A stretch of 24,705 nucleotides of DNA, from the NCBI GenBank assembly GCA_041609895.1, contig JBFIPX010000027.1, positions 1-24,705 on the forward strand, read 5' to 3'. This document shows positions 15,822 to 23,565 of the stretch, one piece after another; positions within the stretch are counted from its first letter, which is position 1, and every line of letters starts with the position of its first letter. The notes under the pieces are model-generated. The model had not been told where the DNA came from and did not search any database. It saw nothing but the letters and a program-made list of their open reading frames with translations. The position numbers and the translations under genes were made by a program. This stretch comes from JAHHLP01 sp041609895. Lineage in GTDB: Bacteria > Bacteroidota > Rhodothermia > Rhodothermales > JABDKH01.

Positions 15822-18566
15822 ATGGCGACTGAGTCGAAATTTAAGAAGAAGCGATTGTTCAGGGTCTCACGTGAATTGAACGTGTCGGTGGACACGCTCG
15901 TCGATGACCTGAAGGCAGCCGGTTTCAAGAATGCCCTTACCGGGAAGGGGCTCAATGCCGCGATCGTTGACCCGGATGCGTACGAACATCTACTCGACAC
16001 CTACGCAGAGGACAAGGCAGCCGCCGACCGCGTCAAGTCGAAGCGCCTGGCGCGGCTTGAGGAATCTGGCGAAGATCATACGGACGAAGTCGTCTCCATC
16101 GAAGACCCCGTACCGATTGAGCCCGCCGAAGAGGCGCCCGCGCCCGCGCCCGCTGAAGAACCTGTTATAGAGGTATCGGAAACCGTCGAGGAATCTATCG
16201 CCGAGACAGCCGAAGTCGATGAAACGCCGGCTAAGGTAATTGAGGAGGTGGTTGAGCCGGTCGCCGCTGAGGTCGCGGAGGAATCCGTCGAGACGCCGCC
16301 GGAGGTGGCAGAACCTGACGTAGTGGAGGCAAAATCGCCACCAAAGACCAAGGCGCCGGCTAGAAAGACGGCAGCCAAGCCATCGGCCGACCTCGAGCCC
16401 GTTGACGACGAAGTGGCGGACGAGGAGGTGGAGGACGAGGATACGCTTTCGGCTGGTCGATATCGACTGCAGGGTACGACCGTTCTCGGTAAGATCGAGC
16501 TGCCTGCGGAGGAACTAGAACGTGAGGGTGGGCGAAGACGCAGAAAACGAAAGCGAAAGAAGACGGCCTCAACCGACGGCTCAAAAGTCAGCGTCAAAGA
16601 TGACGGCGTCGAAAAGCCGAGAGGGAAGAAGAAGAAAGGTCGCAAGAAAGGGTCCGCTGTCGATGAGGCCGAGGTCGAGCAGACGCTTCAGGAGACATTG
16701 CGCGAGCTCGAGCAGGGAGCATCAAGGGTTCGGCAACGGCGTCGCCGACAGCGCCGCGAGCAGCACGCCGCAGATCGTGAGCGTGAACTCGCAGAGATGG
16801 AAGAGCAGTCCGGAAAGCTGCGTGTGACAGAGTACCTGTCGACCGGCGAACTCGCCAACCTCATGGATGTGTCGGTCACGGAGGTTATCAACACGCTCCT
16901 GGAAGCGGGAATGATGGTTTCCATCAACCAGCGTCTCGATGCGGATACCATCACCTTCGTGGCGGACGAGTTCGGCTACGAGCTGGAGTTCATTACCGAG
17001 TTTGGGACTGACGACATTCATGTGGAAGAGGACGCGCCCGAAGACCTACAGGGCAGGGCGCCCGTGGTCACCGTGATGGGCCACGTCGATCACGGTAAGA
17101 CGTCGTTACTCGATTACGTGCGAAGCGCCAACGTAGTGGCTGGTGAGGCCGGCGGAATTACACAGCACATCGGTGCTTACCACGTCGAGCTATCAAACGG
17201 GAAAGCATTGACCTTTTTGGATACTCCCGGGCACGAAGCGTTTACCGCTATGCGTGCTCGTGGAGCCAAAGTCACCGACCTCGTTATTCTCGTCGTGGCG
17301 GCAGATGATTCTGTCAAGCCGCAGACGGTCGAGGCAATCAACCACGCCCGGGCAGCCGAAGTGCCGATGGTCGTGGCTGTCAACAAGATTGACAAGCCGG
17401 ACTCGAATACGCAGAAGGTCATGCAGGAGTTGGCGGACCAGAACGTGTTGGTTGAACCGTACGGCGGAAAAGTGCAATGCTCTTTCGTCTCGGCCAAGAC
17501 CGGTGAAGGAATTGAGGACCTGATGGACAAGGTCATTCTCGAGGCTGAGCTGCTCGAGCTGCAGGCCAATCCCGACCGAAATGCGGTGGGTACCGTAATT
17601 GAGGCTCGCAAGGACAAGGGTCGCGGTGTCGTCGCTACCATTCTCGTGCAGACAGGGACGCTTAAGGTCGGCGATACCTTCGTTGCCGGCGTCCACAGCG
17701 GTAAAGTGAGAGCGATGTTCGACGAGCGGGAGAACCGCATCGACGACGTGGGCCCATCAAAACCGGCACTCGTCCTTGGTTTCGACGGGTCTCCGGAAGT
17801 TGGAGACCAGTTCATCGTACTCGATGATGAACGGGAGACTAGAGACATAGCGCAGCGTCGTCAGCAGATTTACAGGGAACAGTCCTTGCGTCAGCGGAAG
17901 CACATCACGCTGGACGAAATCGGAAGGCGACTGGCATTAGGTGATTTCCAGGAACTCAACCTGATCGTGAAGGCCGACGTAGGTGGCTCCGTTGAGGCGC
18001 TATCAGACTCACTTCTGAAGCTCTCTACCGAAGAGGTCGCTGTCAACATCATCCACACCGGAGTAGGTGCAATCACGGAGAGCGACGTCATGCTGGCATC
18101 GGCGTCAGACGCAGTTATCATCGGCTTCCAGGTCCGGCCCATGGCGACCGCCAGAATCCTCGCCGAACGAGAAGAGATTGACATTCGTACGTATTCGATC
18201 ATTTATGATGCGATTCAGGACGTGCGCGATGCTCTTGAAGGGTTGCTATCGCCCGAGAAGAGCGAGAAGACACTCGGATTGGCAGAGGTGCGGGAGATCT
18301 TCAAGGTGCCGAAGGTCGGCACAGTGGGCGGTTGCTACGTTGTAGACGGCAAGATTCGCCGGAGCGACCGAGTCCGGCTTATCCGGGACGGTGTCGTGAT
18401 CTACGAGGGTAATCTGGCGTCCTTGAAAAGGTTCAAGGACGATGTGCGCGAGGTGCAGAGCGGCTATGAGTGCGGCATGAGCATGGAGAACTACGACGAC
18501 ATTAAGGTCGGTGATCAGTTCGAGGCCTTTGAGATCGTCGAGACCAAGCGCACGCTCGAGGTCTGA
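15822..18566 (+). CDS. infB: Translation initiation factor IF-2
   Basis: The GTPase that brings initiator tRNA to the 30S subunit and drives subunit joining. The 914 residues divide into an N-terminal IF2_N motif (LFRVSRELNVSVDTLVDDL, about 12-30), a long low-complexity region rich in Glu/Ala/Pro and then Lys/Arg (about 85-310), a second IF2_N module (about 334-395, YLSTGELANLMDVSVTEVIN), and the G domain. G1 is GHVDHGKT at 420-427, followed by GGITQHIGAY, G3 DTPGHEAF, G4 NKID and G5 SAKTGEG. Domains II-IV include MATARILAEREEIDIRTYSIIY and end FEIVETKRTLEV. The ATG is 53 bp after nusA, and only GCAGAG lies upstream as a weak ribosome site. The position between nusA and rbfA is universal. Confidence 0.98.
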   Translation: MATESKFKKKRLFRVSRELNVSVDTLVDDLKAAGFKNALTGKGLNAAIVDPDAYEHLLDTYAEDKAAADRVKSKRLARLEESGEDHTDEVVSIEDPVPIEPAEEAPAPAPAEEPVIEVSETVEESIAETAEVDETPAKVIEEVVEPVAAEVAEESVETPPEVAEPDVVEAKSPPKTKAPARKTAAKPSADLEPVDDEVADEEVEDEDTLSAGRYRLQGTTVLGKIELPAEELEREGGRRRRKRKRKKTASTDGSKVSVKDDGVEKPRGKKKKGRKKGSAVDEAEVEQTLQETLRELEQGASRVRQRRRRQRREQHAADRERELAEMEEQSGKLRVTEYLSTGELANLMDVSVTEVINTLLEAGMMVSINQRLDADTITFVADEFGYELEFITEFGTDDIHVEEDAPEDLQGRAPVVTVMGHVDHGKTSLLDYVRSANVVAGEAGGITQHIGAYHVELSNGKALTFLDTPGHEAFTAMRARGAKVTDLVILVVAADDSVKPQTVEAINHARAAEVPMVVAVNKIDKPDSNTQKVMQELADQNVLVEPYGGKVQCSFVSAKTGEGIEDLMDKVILEAELLELQANPDRNAVGTVIEARKDKGRGVVATILVQTGTLKVGDTFVAGVHSGKVRAMFDERENRIDDVGPSKPALVLGFDGSPEVGDQFIVLDDERETRDIAQRRQQIYREQSLRQRKHITLDEIGRRLALGDFQELNLIVKADVGGSVEALSDSLLKLSTEEVAVNIIHTGVGAITESDVMLASASDAVIIGFQVRPMATARILAEREEIDIRTYSIIYDAIQDVRDALEGLLSPEKSEKTLGLAEVREIFKVPKVGTVGGCYVVDGKIRRSDRVRLIRDGVVIYEGNLASLKRFKDDVREVQSGYECGMSMENYDDIKVGDQFEAFEIVETKRTLEV

Positions 18567-18604
18567 TCAGTCCACACCTGTTCCCATAGTTGGCAACGTC
18601 TGCC

Positions 18605-18991
18605 ATGAGCGTTAGATCGGAGCGAGTTGCCCGGCTTATCCAGAAGGAAGTGGCTGAATTGCTCAATTCGTCCTTCTCGGAGCATTTTGGGCCCATGCTG
18701 ACCATTACCGGTGCTCGCGTCTCTCGCGATTTGTCGATCGCGTACCTCTACGTCAGCGTGTACGGCGCGAAGCCGGAGGAACGCAAGGCGACCTTTCGGC
18801 ACCTGGAGGAACTCAACTCGCAGATTCGAAATGCGCTCGCCGGTCGCATTCGGCATCAGGTTCGCAAGATTCCCGAACTACGTTTCTTTCTCGATGAAAC
18901 GCTCGAAGAGGCGGAACGAATTGAGGGTCTATTCGAGAAGATTCGTGCGGAGCGCGGCGAGCGTGGGGACGGTCCGGCAGAGGGATCATGA
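18605..18991 (+). CDS. rbfA: 30S ribosome-binding factor RbfA
   Basis: A KH-fold protein that helps mature the 5' end of 16S rRNA in the 30S subunit. The 128 residues start MSVRSERVARLIQKEVAELL, the typical RbfA helix, continue with LTITGARVSRDLSIAYLYVSVYG and IRHQVRKIPELRFFLDETLEEAERI, the conserved core, and end in a charged tail. The frame is open five codons upstream to a TTG (18590), but the ATG at 18605 gives the conserved N-terminus. It lies 38 bp after infB, and its TGA overlaps the truB start as ATGA (18988-18991). Confidence 0.96.
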   Translation: MSVRSERVARLIQKEVAELLNSSFSEHFGPMLTITGARVSRDLSIAYLYVSVYGAKPEERKATFRHLEELNSQIRNALAGRIRHQVRKIPELRFFLDETLEEAERIEGLFEKIRAERGERGDGPAEGS

Positions 18992-19755
18992 CGAGAGAAG
19001 CGGAAGCCACACCTCGGGATCCGCGCCTGCGCCCTCGGGTCGTTAGCAAAACTTCAATCGGAGGGTCCCTATACGACTCGCTTATCTTGATCGACAAGCC
19101 CGGCGGCTGTTCATCATTTGACGTACTCAGACGACTGCGGCGAATCTCGGGAATTCGAAAGATGGGTCATGCTGGCACCCTCGATCCGATGGCAACGGGA
19201 CTACTGATCTGCATGACTGGTGGGGCTACCAAGCAAATGTCCAACCTGGTAGATCTCGATAAGACGTATCACGGCACGTTGCGACTGGGCGAATCGACGC
19301 CCTCATATGACGCCGACACCGAAGTCGTACGTCGGGAAGATGCATCCCATCTAACCCTGGACGACCTGAAGAAAAAGTCGAAAGACTTCACTGGTACTAT
19401 CATCCAAAAAAGCCCGCCGTACTCCGCCGTGAAGTACCAGGGTGAGCGCCTTTATCGAAAAGCGCGTCGTGGAGAGCAGGGGTTCCGACCGCCCCGAGTG
19501 GTCACGGTCGCGAGTTTTCACTTTCAGCATCTCGATGGGCGCGATGCTTCCTTCGTGGTCAAGTGTTCGAAAGGGACTTACGTACGGGCACTGGCCCACG
19601 ATCTTGGGGAGGCGCTTGGTGTGGGCGCTCATCTTATCTCACTCAGGCGAACGTCCATTGGGCCGTATGACGTAGCCGATGCCATGACGCTGGACGAACT
19701 GCTGAAGACTTACGGGGGAAAAGCGCCAGAGCCACCAACGGCAGCTGATGGTTGA
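18988..19755 (+). CDS. truB: tRNA pseudouridine(55) synthase TruB
   Basis: Makes pseudouridine at position 55 of the tRNA T-loop. The 255-residue protein begins with a short non-conserved N-terminal extension of about 27 residues before LILIDKPGGCSSFDVLRRL. The catalytic aspartate is in GHAGTLDPMATGLL; KTYHGTLRLGESTPSYDADT, SPPYSAVKYQGERLYRKAR and CSKGTYVRALAHDLGEALG are the other TruB motifs. It lacks a full C-terminal PUA domain, as in shorter TruB types. It overlaps rbfA by 4 bp and ribF by 8 bp, so these three genes are tightly coupled. Confidence 0.96.
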   Translation: MTREAEATPRDPRLRPRVVSKTSIGGSLYDSLILIDKPGGCSSFDVLRRLRRISGIRKMGHAGTLDPMATGLLICMTGGATKQMSNLVDLDKTYHGTLRLGESTPSYDADTEVVRREDASHLTLDDLKKKSKDFTGTIIQKSPPYSAVKYQGERLYRKARRGEQGFRPPRVVTVASFHFQHLDGRDASFVVKCSKGTYVRALAHDLGEALGVGAHLISLRRTSIGPYDVADAMTLDELLKTYGGKAPEPPTAADG

Positions 19756-20683
19756 GTATTTCGGTAAAGACGTGCGGCGCCGGCCGGAATCGATAGTCAC
19801 TGTCGGCACCTTTGACGGGGTTCATCGAGGGCACCTGTCCGTGCTGTCGACAGTCGTCGAGCGTGCTGCTTCGAACTCCGGTGTCGCCACGGTCGTAACA
19901 TTCGACCCGCATCCTCGCGAAATCACGTCGGGTGATATAGTACCACTCATTACGACGATACCAGAGCGGATCGCTTTGCTGAAGTCGCTCGGAATCGACC
20001 GCGTTGTCGTGGTGCCGTTTGACGATGATTTCGCATCTCTGGCGCCCGAAGACTACGTGCGTACCGTACTCGTCGAAACGATCGGTTTGAAAGAGATTGT
20101 TATAGGGTACGATCACACGTTCGGTCGTAGCCGGAGCGGCGATAGTGGGCTGCTCGAATCGCTTGGCGTAGAACTGGGGTTCAAGGTTAGCAAGCTCCCT
20201 CCGCAGCGCAACGCCGAGACCGTGATCTCGTCGTCGATGATCCGCAATCTCCTGTTGCGGGAAGGGGACGTTACGCGGGTCGCCCAACGATGGGGTCGCC
20301 GATATTCGATTAGAGGAAAGGTCGTTCCCGGTGACGGACGCGGAAAAGAAATCGGTTTTCCGACTGCCAACGTTTCCATCGGACATCCGCGTAAGATTGT
20401 ACCGCTTCGAGGCGTGTACGCAGTGACGTCGAGAATCCGAGATCGCAAAGACATCTTGTCGGGCATGATGAACGTCGGGTTCCGTCCAACATTTGAGGGC
20501 GTGGGGCTGCGGGCCGAGGTTCACCTGTTCGACTTCGACGAGGATTTGTACGGCAAGAGCCTTCAAATAGAATTCGTCAAAAGAATACGCAATGAGCGCA
20601 AATTCGACGGGATCGAGAGCCTTAGAGAGCAACTTAGCGACGATCAAGAGCGTTGTAGGGCCGTGATTGCAGCAGTATCTTAG
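19748..20683 (+). CDS. ribF: Bifunctional riboflavin kinase/FMN adenylyltransferase
   Basis: Converts riboflavin to FMN and then FAD. The 311 residues contain the N-terminal adenylyltransferase with GTFDGVHRGHLSVL (about 19-32), TFDPHPREI and IGYDHTFGRSRSGD, followed by SSSMIRNLLLREGDVTRVAQRWGR. The C-terminal kinase domain has GDGRGKEIGFPTANV, GVYAVTSR, MNVGFRPTF and the conserved LFDFDEDLYG. All main motifs are present. It overlaps truB by 8 bp. Its place between truB and rpsO is common in Bacteroidota and Firmicutes but absent from the E. coli operon. It supplies FAD that NadB, encoded just upstream, also needs. Confidence 0.96.
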   Translation: MVEYFGKDVRRRPESIVTVGTFDGVHRGHLSVLSTVVERAASNSGVATVVTFDPHPREITSGDIVPLITTIPERIALLKSLGIDRVVVVPFDDDFASLAPEDYVRTVLVETIGLKEIVIGYDHTFGRSRSGDSGLLESLGVELGFKVSKLPPQRNAETVISSSMIRNLLLREGDVTRVAQRWGRRYSIRGKVVPGDGRGKEIGFPTANVSIGHPRKIVPLRGVYAVTSRIRDRKDILSGMMNVGFRPTFEGVGLRAEVHLFDFDEDLYGKSLQIEFVKRIRNERKFDGIESLREQLSDDQERCRAVIAAVS

Positions 20684-20707
20684 TAAACTGTATCGTCACA
20701 TCAGGAT

Positions 20708-20732
20708 GCGCTCCGGTAATTGTCCGGGGCGC
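20708..20732 (+). promoter_or_regulatory. Hairpin in the ribF-rpsO gap
   Basis: GCGCTCCGG (20708-20716) pairs with CCGGGGCGC (20724-20732) over 9 positions, with one T-G wobble and a 7-nt loop. It is followed by CTTCTTCTTT, a pyrimidine-rich but not pure T tract. It could be a weak terminator after ribF or a structured rpsO leader; in other bacteria S15 represses its own mRNA through leader structure. The function is inferred. Confidence 0.5.
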
Positions 20733-20768
20733 CTTCTTCTTTAGCATGGTATCAATCTAAAGAGGATT

Positions 20769-21035
20769 ATGATCGCGAAAGAAAAGAAGCGAGAGCTGAT
20801 CGAATCTTATGGCAAGAGTGGCGCCGACACTGGGTCGGCGGAAGTCCAAATTGCCATTTTCACTGAGCGGATCAACGCACTCACCGAGCACCTCAAGCGT
20901 CACGAAAAGGATCACTCCACGCGACGGGGATTGCTGAAGTTGGTCGGCAAGCGGCGCCGGCTGCTCAACTATTTGATGGACAGGGACATCTCCCGTTACC
21001 GGACCGTCATTGAACAGCTTGGCATCCGCAAGTAA
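20769..21035 (+). CDS. rpsO: 30S ribosomal protein S15
   Basis: A primary 16S rRNA-binding protein of the small subunit platform, 88 residues, the usual length. The sequence has the full S15 pattern: IESYGKSGADTGSAEVQIAIFTERINALTEHLKRHEKDH (written here in part), then STRRGLLKLVGKRRRLLNYL and a C-terminal LGIRK. The ATG follows AAAGAGG (20759-20765), the strongest Shine-Dalgarno in the window, in line with high expression. It is flanked by hairpins on both sides and sits 156 bp before pnp, the conserved rpsO-pnp pair. Confidence 0.98.
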   Translation: MIAKEKKRELIESYGKSGADTGSAEVQIAIFTERINALTEHLKRHEKDHSTRRGLLKLVGKRRRLLNYLMDRDISRYRTVIEQLGIRK

Positions 21036-21052
21036 CGAATCTGAGTTTGGGG

Positions 21053-21074
21053 CGGCACTTCCTCGGGAGTGCCG
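21053..21074 (+). promoter_or_regulatory. Hairpin in the rpsO-pnp gap
   Basis: A perfect 7-bp stem, CGGCACT (21053-21059) with AGTGCCG (21068-21074), has an 8-nt loop. TCGCGTTTA follows, so there is no real T-run. It lies 17 bp after the rpsO stop and 118 bp before pnp. This is where E. coli has the rpsO terminator and the RNase III-processed pnp leader structure. I can see the stem; its role here is inferred. Confidence 0.5.
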
Positions 21075-21191
21075 TCGCGTTTATGGCGGCAGCGCTTTCC
21101 CAACCGCAAACCATGTAGCCGCCGGACAGGTCGCGGCCCGTGCCGGGTCAACCGGACCTGCATAACAGAACTGACTGGAAGAGGAGCAGAA

Positions 21192-23498
21192 ATGTCAAAA
21201 GCAGTTACTCAAGAAATCGAATTTGCGAGCGGTAAGACCCTTACGCTGGAGACCGGTCGACTCGCCAAACAGGCAGGCGGCTCAGCAGTGGCACGTCTTG
21301 GCGATACGATGGTCCTTGCGGCGGCAACACTAACGGATTCAGCCAAGGAAGGGCAAAGTTTTTTTCCGCTCACCGTCGATTATCGAGAGAAGTTTTCGTC
21401 CGCAGGCAAGATACCGGGTGGTTTCATTAAGAGAGAGGGTCGGCCCACCGACAAGGAGGTGCTCACGTCACGTCTCATTGACCGCGCCATACGACCGCTC
21501 TTTCCCGATGGATTCTTTAATGAAGTGCAGATCATCTGCTACGTGCTGTCGGCCGACGGTGAGAACGACGCGGACGTGGTCGCAGCCGTCGCCGCCTCAG
21601 CAGCGCTGAGTTTGACGGGGGCCCCGTTTCAGGGACCGATTGCGGAGGTTCGCGTCGGCCGGGTCGATGGCCGATTCATAGTTAATCCGACCATCCAGGA
21701 GCTCGAAGAGAGTGACTTCAACGTCATTGTTGCGGGCCGCAAGGATGCCATCGTCATGGTAGAAGGCGAGATGGACGAGGTGGGTGAAGATGACGTCCTC
21801 GAAGCTCTGGAAATAGCGCACGATGCAATCCGCGAGCTCTGCAAGGGACAGGATGAGCTCGTGGCACACTCGGGCGGCGTCGAGCCCATGGAGTATACGG
21901 TGGTGTCGACTCCCGAAGCACTCGTCAACAGGGTTCGGGACATGATTTCCGACCGCGTAAATGAGCACATCCGCAAACCTTACGCCAAGGAGACATTCTA
22001 CGGCGGCATTCGCGAGATCAAGCAGGACGTTCTTGACGCCCTTCTCGGTCCGGACGATCCAGACGCTGGGCTTGAGCGCGCCTCGGCAACCGAGGAAGGC
22101 TACACGCCCGGCGACATTAAGGGAGCCGTTGCATCCGTGGAGAAGGAGTTGATGAGAGAGATGATTCTCGCGGACGAGCGGCGCATTGACGGGCGCTCGT
22201 TGTCCGAGGTCCGCAATATCTGGTGCGAAGTCGGATACCTTCCTCGAGTGCACGGGTCCGCGATATTCACCCGGGGCGAAACCCAGGTGTTGGCTTCGGT
22301 AACCCTCGGCACGAAGAAGGACGTGCAGGCTGTTGACCAGATCTTCGACACAACGGACCGACGCTTCTATCTGCATTACAACTTCCCGCCGTTCTGTACC
22401 GGCGAGGTTAAGTTCTTGCGTGGTGCAAGTCGGCGTGAAATTGGCCATGGTGTCCTCGCGGAGCGCGCTCTATTGGGCGTCCTCCCATCCGAGGACGAGT
22501 TTCCCTACACAGTTCGCATCAATGCGGACGTGCTGGAGTCAAACGGATCCTCATCGATGGCCTCCGTTTGTTCCGGCACCCTCGCGATGATGGATGCAGG
22601 CATTCCCATCAGAAAACCTGTTGCCGGTATCGCGATGGGCCTGATCTCCGACGGTCAGCGCACCGCAATCCTGTCAGACATTCTTGGCACCGAGGATCAT
22701 CTCGGCGACATGGACTTCAAGCTGACGGGAACGCGCGACGGCATCACAGCCTGCCAGATGGACATCAAGATTGAAGGTTTGTCGCGCGACGTGCTTCGTC
22801 GCGCGCTAATGCAGGCGCGCGAGGGTCGCGAGCACATCCTTGATAAGATGCTCGAGACGCTACCGGAAGTACGTGAGGATCTCTCGCCATTCGCCCCGAG
22901 ATTGACGCAGTTCACCATAGAGACTGACTACATCGGTGCGGTGATCGGCCCCGGCGGAAAGATCATTCAGGGACTTCAGCGCGACACCAACACGATCATC
23001 GAGATCGAGGAGCGCGACGGCCTGGGTTACGTCACCGTGGCGGCAACCAACGGCGAAGATGCTGAAGCCGCAATCAACATTATCAAGAGCATCGCTTCCA
23101 CGCCTGAGGCGGGGCAGGACTACGAGGGAACGGTTCGCAACATCCAAAGCTTCGGGGCCATCGTAGAGATCGCTCCGGGTAAGGAAGGCCTGCTTCACAT
23201 ATCCGAACTCGATTATGGCTACGTCGACAACGTGGAGGACTACCTCGCCGTGGGCGACAAGGTCAAAGTCAAACTGGTAGAGGTCCGGGACGACGGCAAG
23301 CTCCGGCTGAGTCGGAAGCCTTTCCTCGAGAAACCGGAAGGTTATGAGGAGCGAGAGCGTCCTCGTGGACGAGGCCAGAACGGCGAACGCCGCGGAGGAG
23401 GCGGTCGGCACGGACGCGGAGGCGGTGGCCGGCACGGCCGCGGTGGTGGTGGTAACCGACGCGGAGGCGACCGACGCGGCGGGGACGACCGAGACTGA
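21192..23498 (+). CDS. pnp: Polyribonucleotide nucleotidyltransferase (PNPase) with RGG-rich tail
   Basis: A phosphorolytic 3'-5' exoribonuclease that degrades mRNA. The start ATG at 21192 follows GAGGAG (21181-21186) and gives MSKAVTQEIEFASGKTLTLE; the frame is open to 21069, but that stretch is not PNPase-like. The 768 residues contain the first RNase PH domain (KIPGGFIKREGRPTDKEVLTSRLIDR), the all-helical linker, and the second RNase PH domain with the catalytic GTEDHLGDMDFK. A KH domain (YIGAVIGPGGKIIQGL) and an S1 domain (YEGTVRNIQSFGAIVEIAPGKEGLLHISEL) follow. Beyond about residue 720 comes an unusual 49-residue tail of Arg-Gly-Gly and His-Gly-Arg-Gly repeats, making the protein about 57 residues longer than the 711 of E. 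coli. The tail is probably an extra RNA-binding or condensate-promoting segment (inference). Confidence 0.97.
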   Translation: MSKAVTQEIEFASGKTLTLETGRLAKQAGGSAVARLGDTMVLAAATLTDSAKEGQSFFPLTVDYREKFSSAGKIPGGFIKREGRPTDKEVLTSRLIDRAIRPLFPDGFFNEVQIICYVLSADGENDADVVAAVAASAALSLTGAPFQGPIAEVRVGRVDGRFIVNPTIQELEESDFNVIVAGRKDAIVMVEGEMDEVGEDDVLEALEIAHDAIRELCKGQDELVAHSGGVEPMEYTVVSTPEALVNRVRDMISDRVNEHIRKPYAKETFYGGIREIKQDVLDALLGPDDPDAGLERASATEEGYTPGDIKGAVASVEKELMREMILADERRIDGRSLSEVRNIWCEVGYLPRVHGSAIFTRGETQVLASVTLGTKKDVQAVDQIFDTTDRRFYLHYNFPPFCTGEVKFLRGASRREIGHGVLAERALLGVLPSEDEFPYTVRINADVLESNGSSSMASVCSGTLAMMDAGIPIRKPVAGIAMGLISDGQRTAILSDILGTEDHLGDMDFKLTGTRDGITACQMDIKIEGLSRDVLRRALMQAREGREHILDKMLETLPEVREDLSPFAPRLTQFTIETDYIGAVIGPGGKIIQGLQRDTNTIIEIEERDGLGYVTVAATNGEDAEAAINIIKSIASTPEAGQDYEGTVRNIQSFGAIVEIAPGKEGLLHISELDYGYVDNVEDYLAVGDKVKVKLVEVRDDGKLRLSRKPFLEKPEGYEERERPRGRGQNGERRGGGGRHGRGGGGRHGRGGGGNRRGGDRRGGDDRD

Positions 23499-23507
23499 CA
23501 CCTTTAA

Positions 23508-23539
23508 GGCCGGGCGCGCTGACTCATGCACGCCCGGCC
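23508..23539 (+). terminator. Hairpin after pnp
   Basis: A perfect 9-bp GC stem, GGCCGGGCG (23508-23516) with CGCCCGGCC (23531-23539), has a 14-nt loop and starts 10 bp after the pnp stop. Only GTTTG follows, so it may be a weak terminator or a 3' end protecting structure rather than a strong intrinsic terminator. The peptidase gene starts 27 bp later. Confidence 0.6.
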
Positions 23540-23565
23540 GTTTGCCATCTGGTCGGACCCACCGA

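Noticed and set aside
19643..20647. Minus-strand 334-codon reading frame
   Set aside because: Antisense to ribF, whose motifs are complete; the product has no recognisable domain. The same holds for other long antisense frames at 8269-9309, 21597-22448 and 22860-23807.
21069..21191. N-terminal extension of pnp
   Set aside because: Arg/Cys-rich non-conserved residues; the ATG at 21192 has a good Shine-Dalgarno and the conserved PNPase start.
23361..23495. GC-rich direct repeats in the pnp 3' end as a DNA repeat element
   Set aside because: They are in frame and explained by the Gly/Arg/His repeat tail of the protein.
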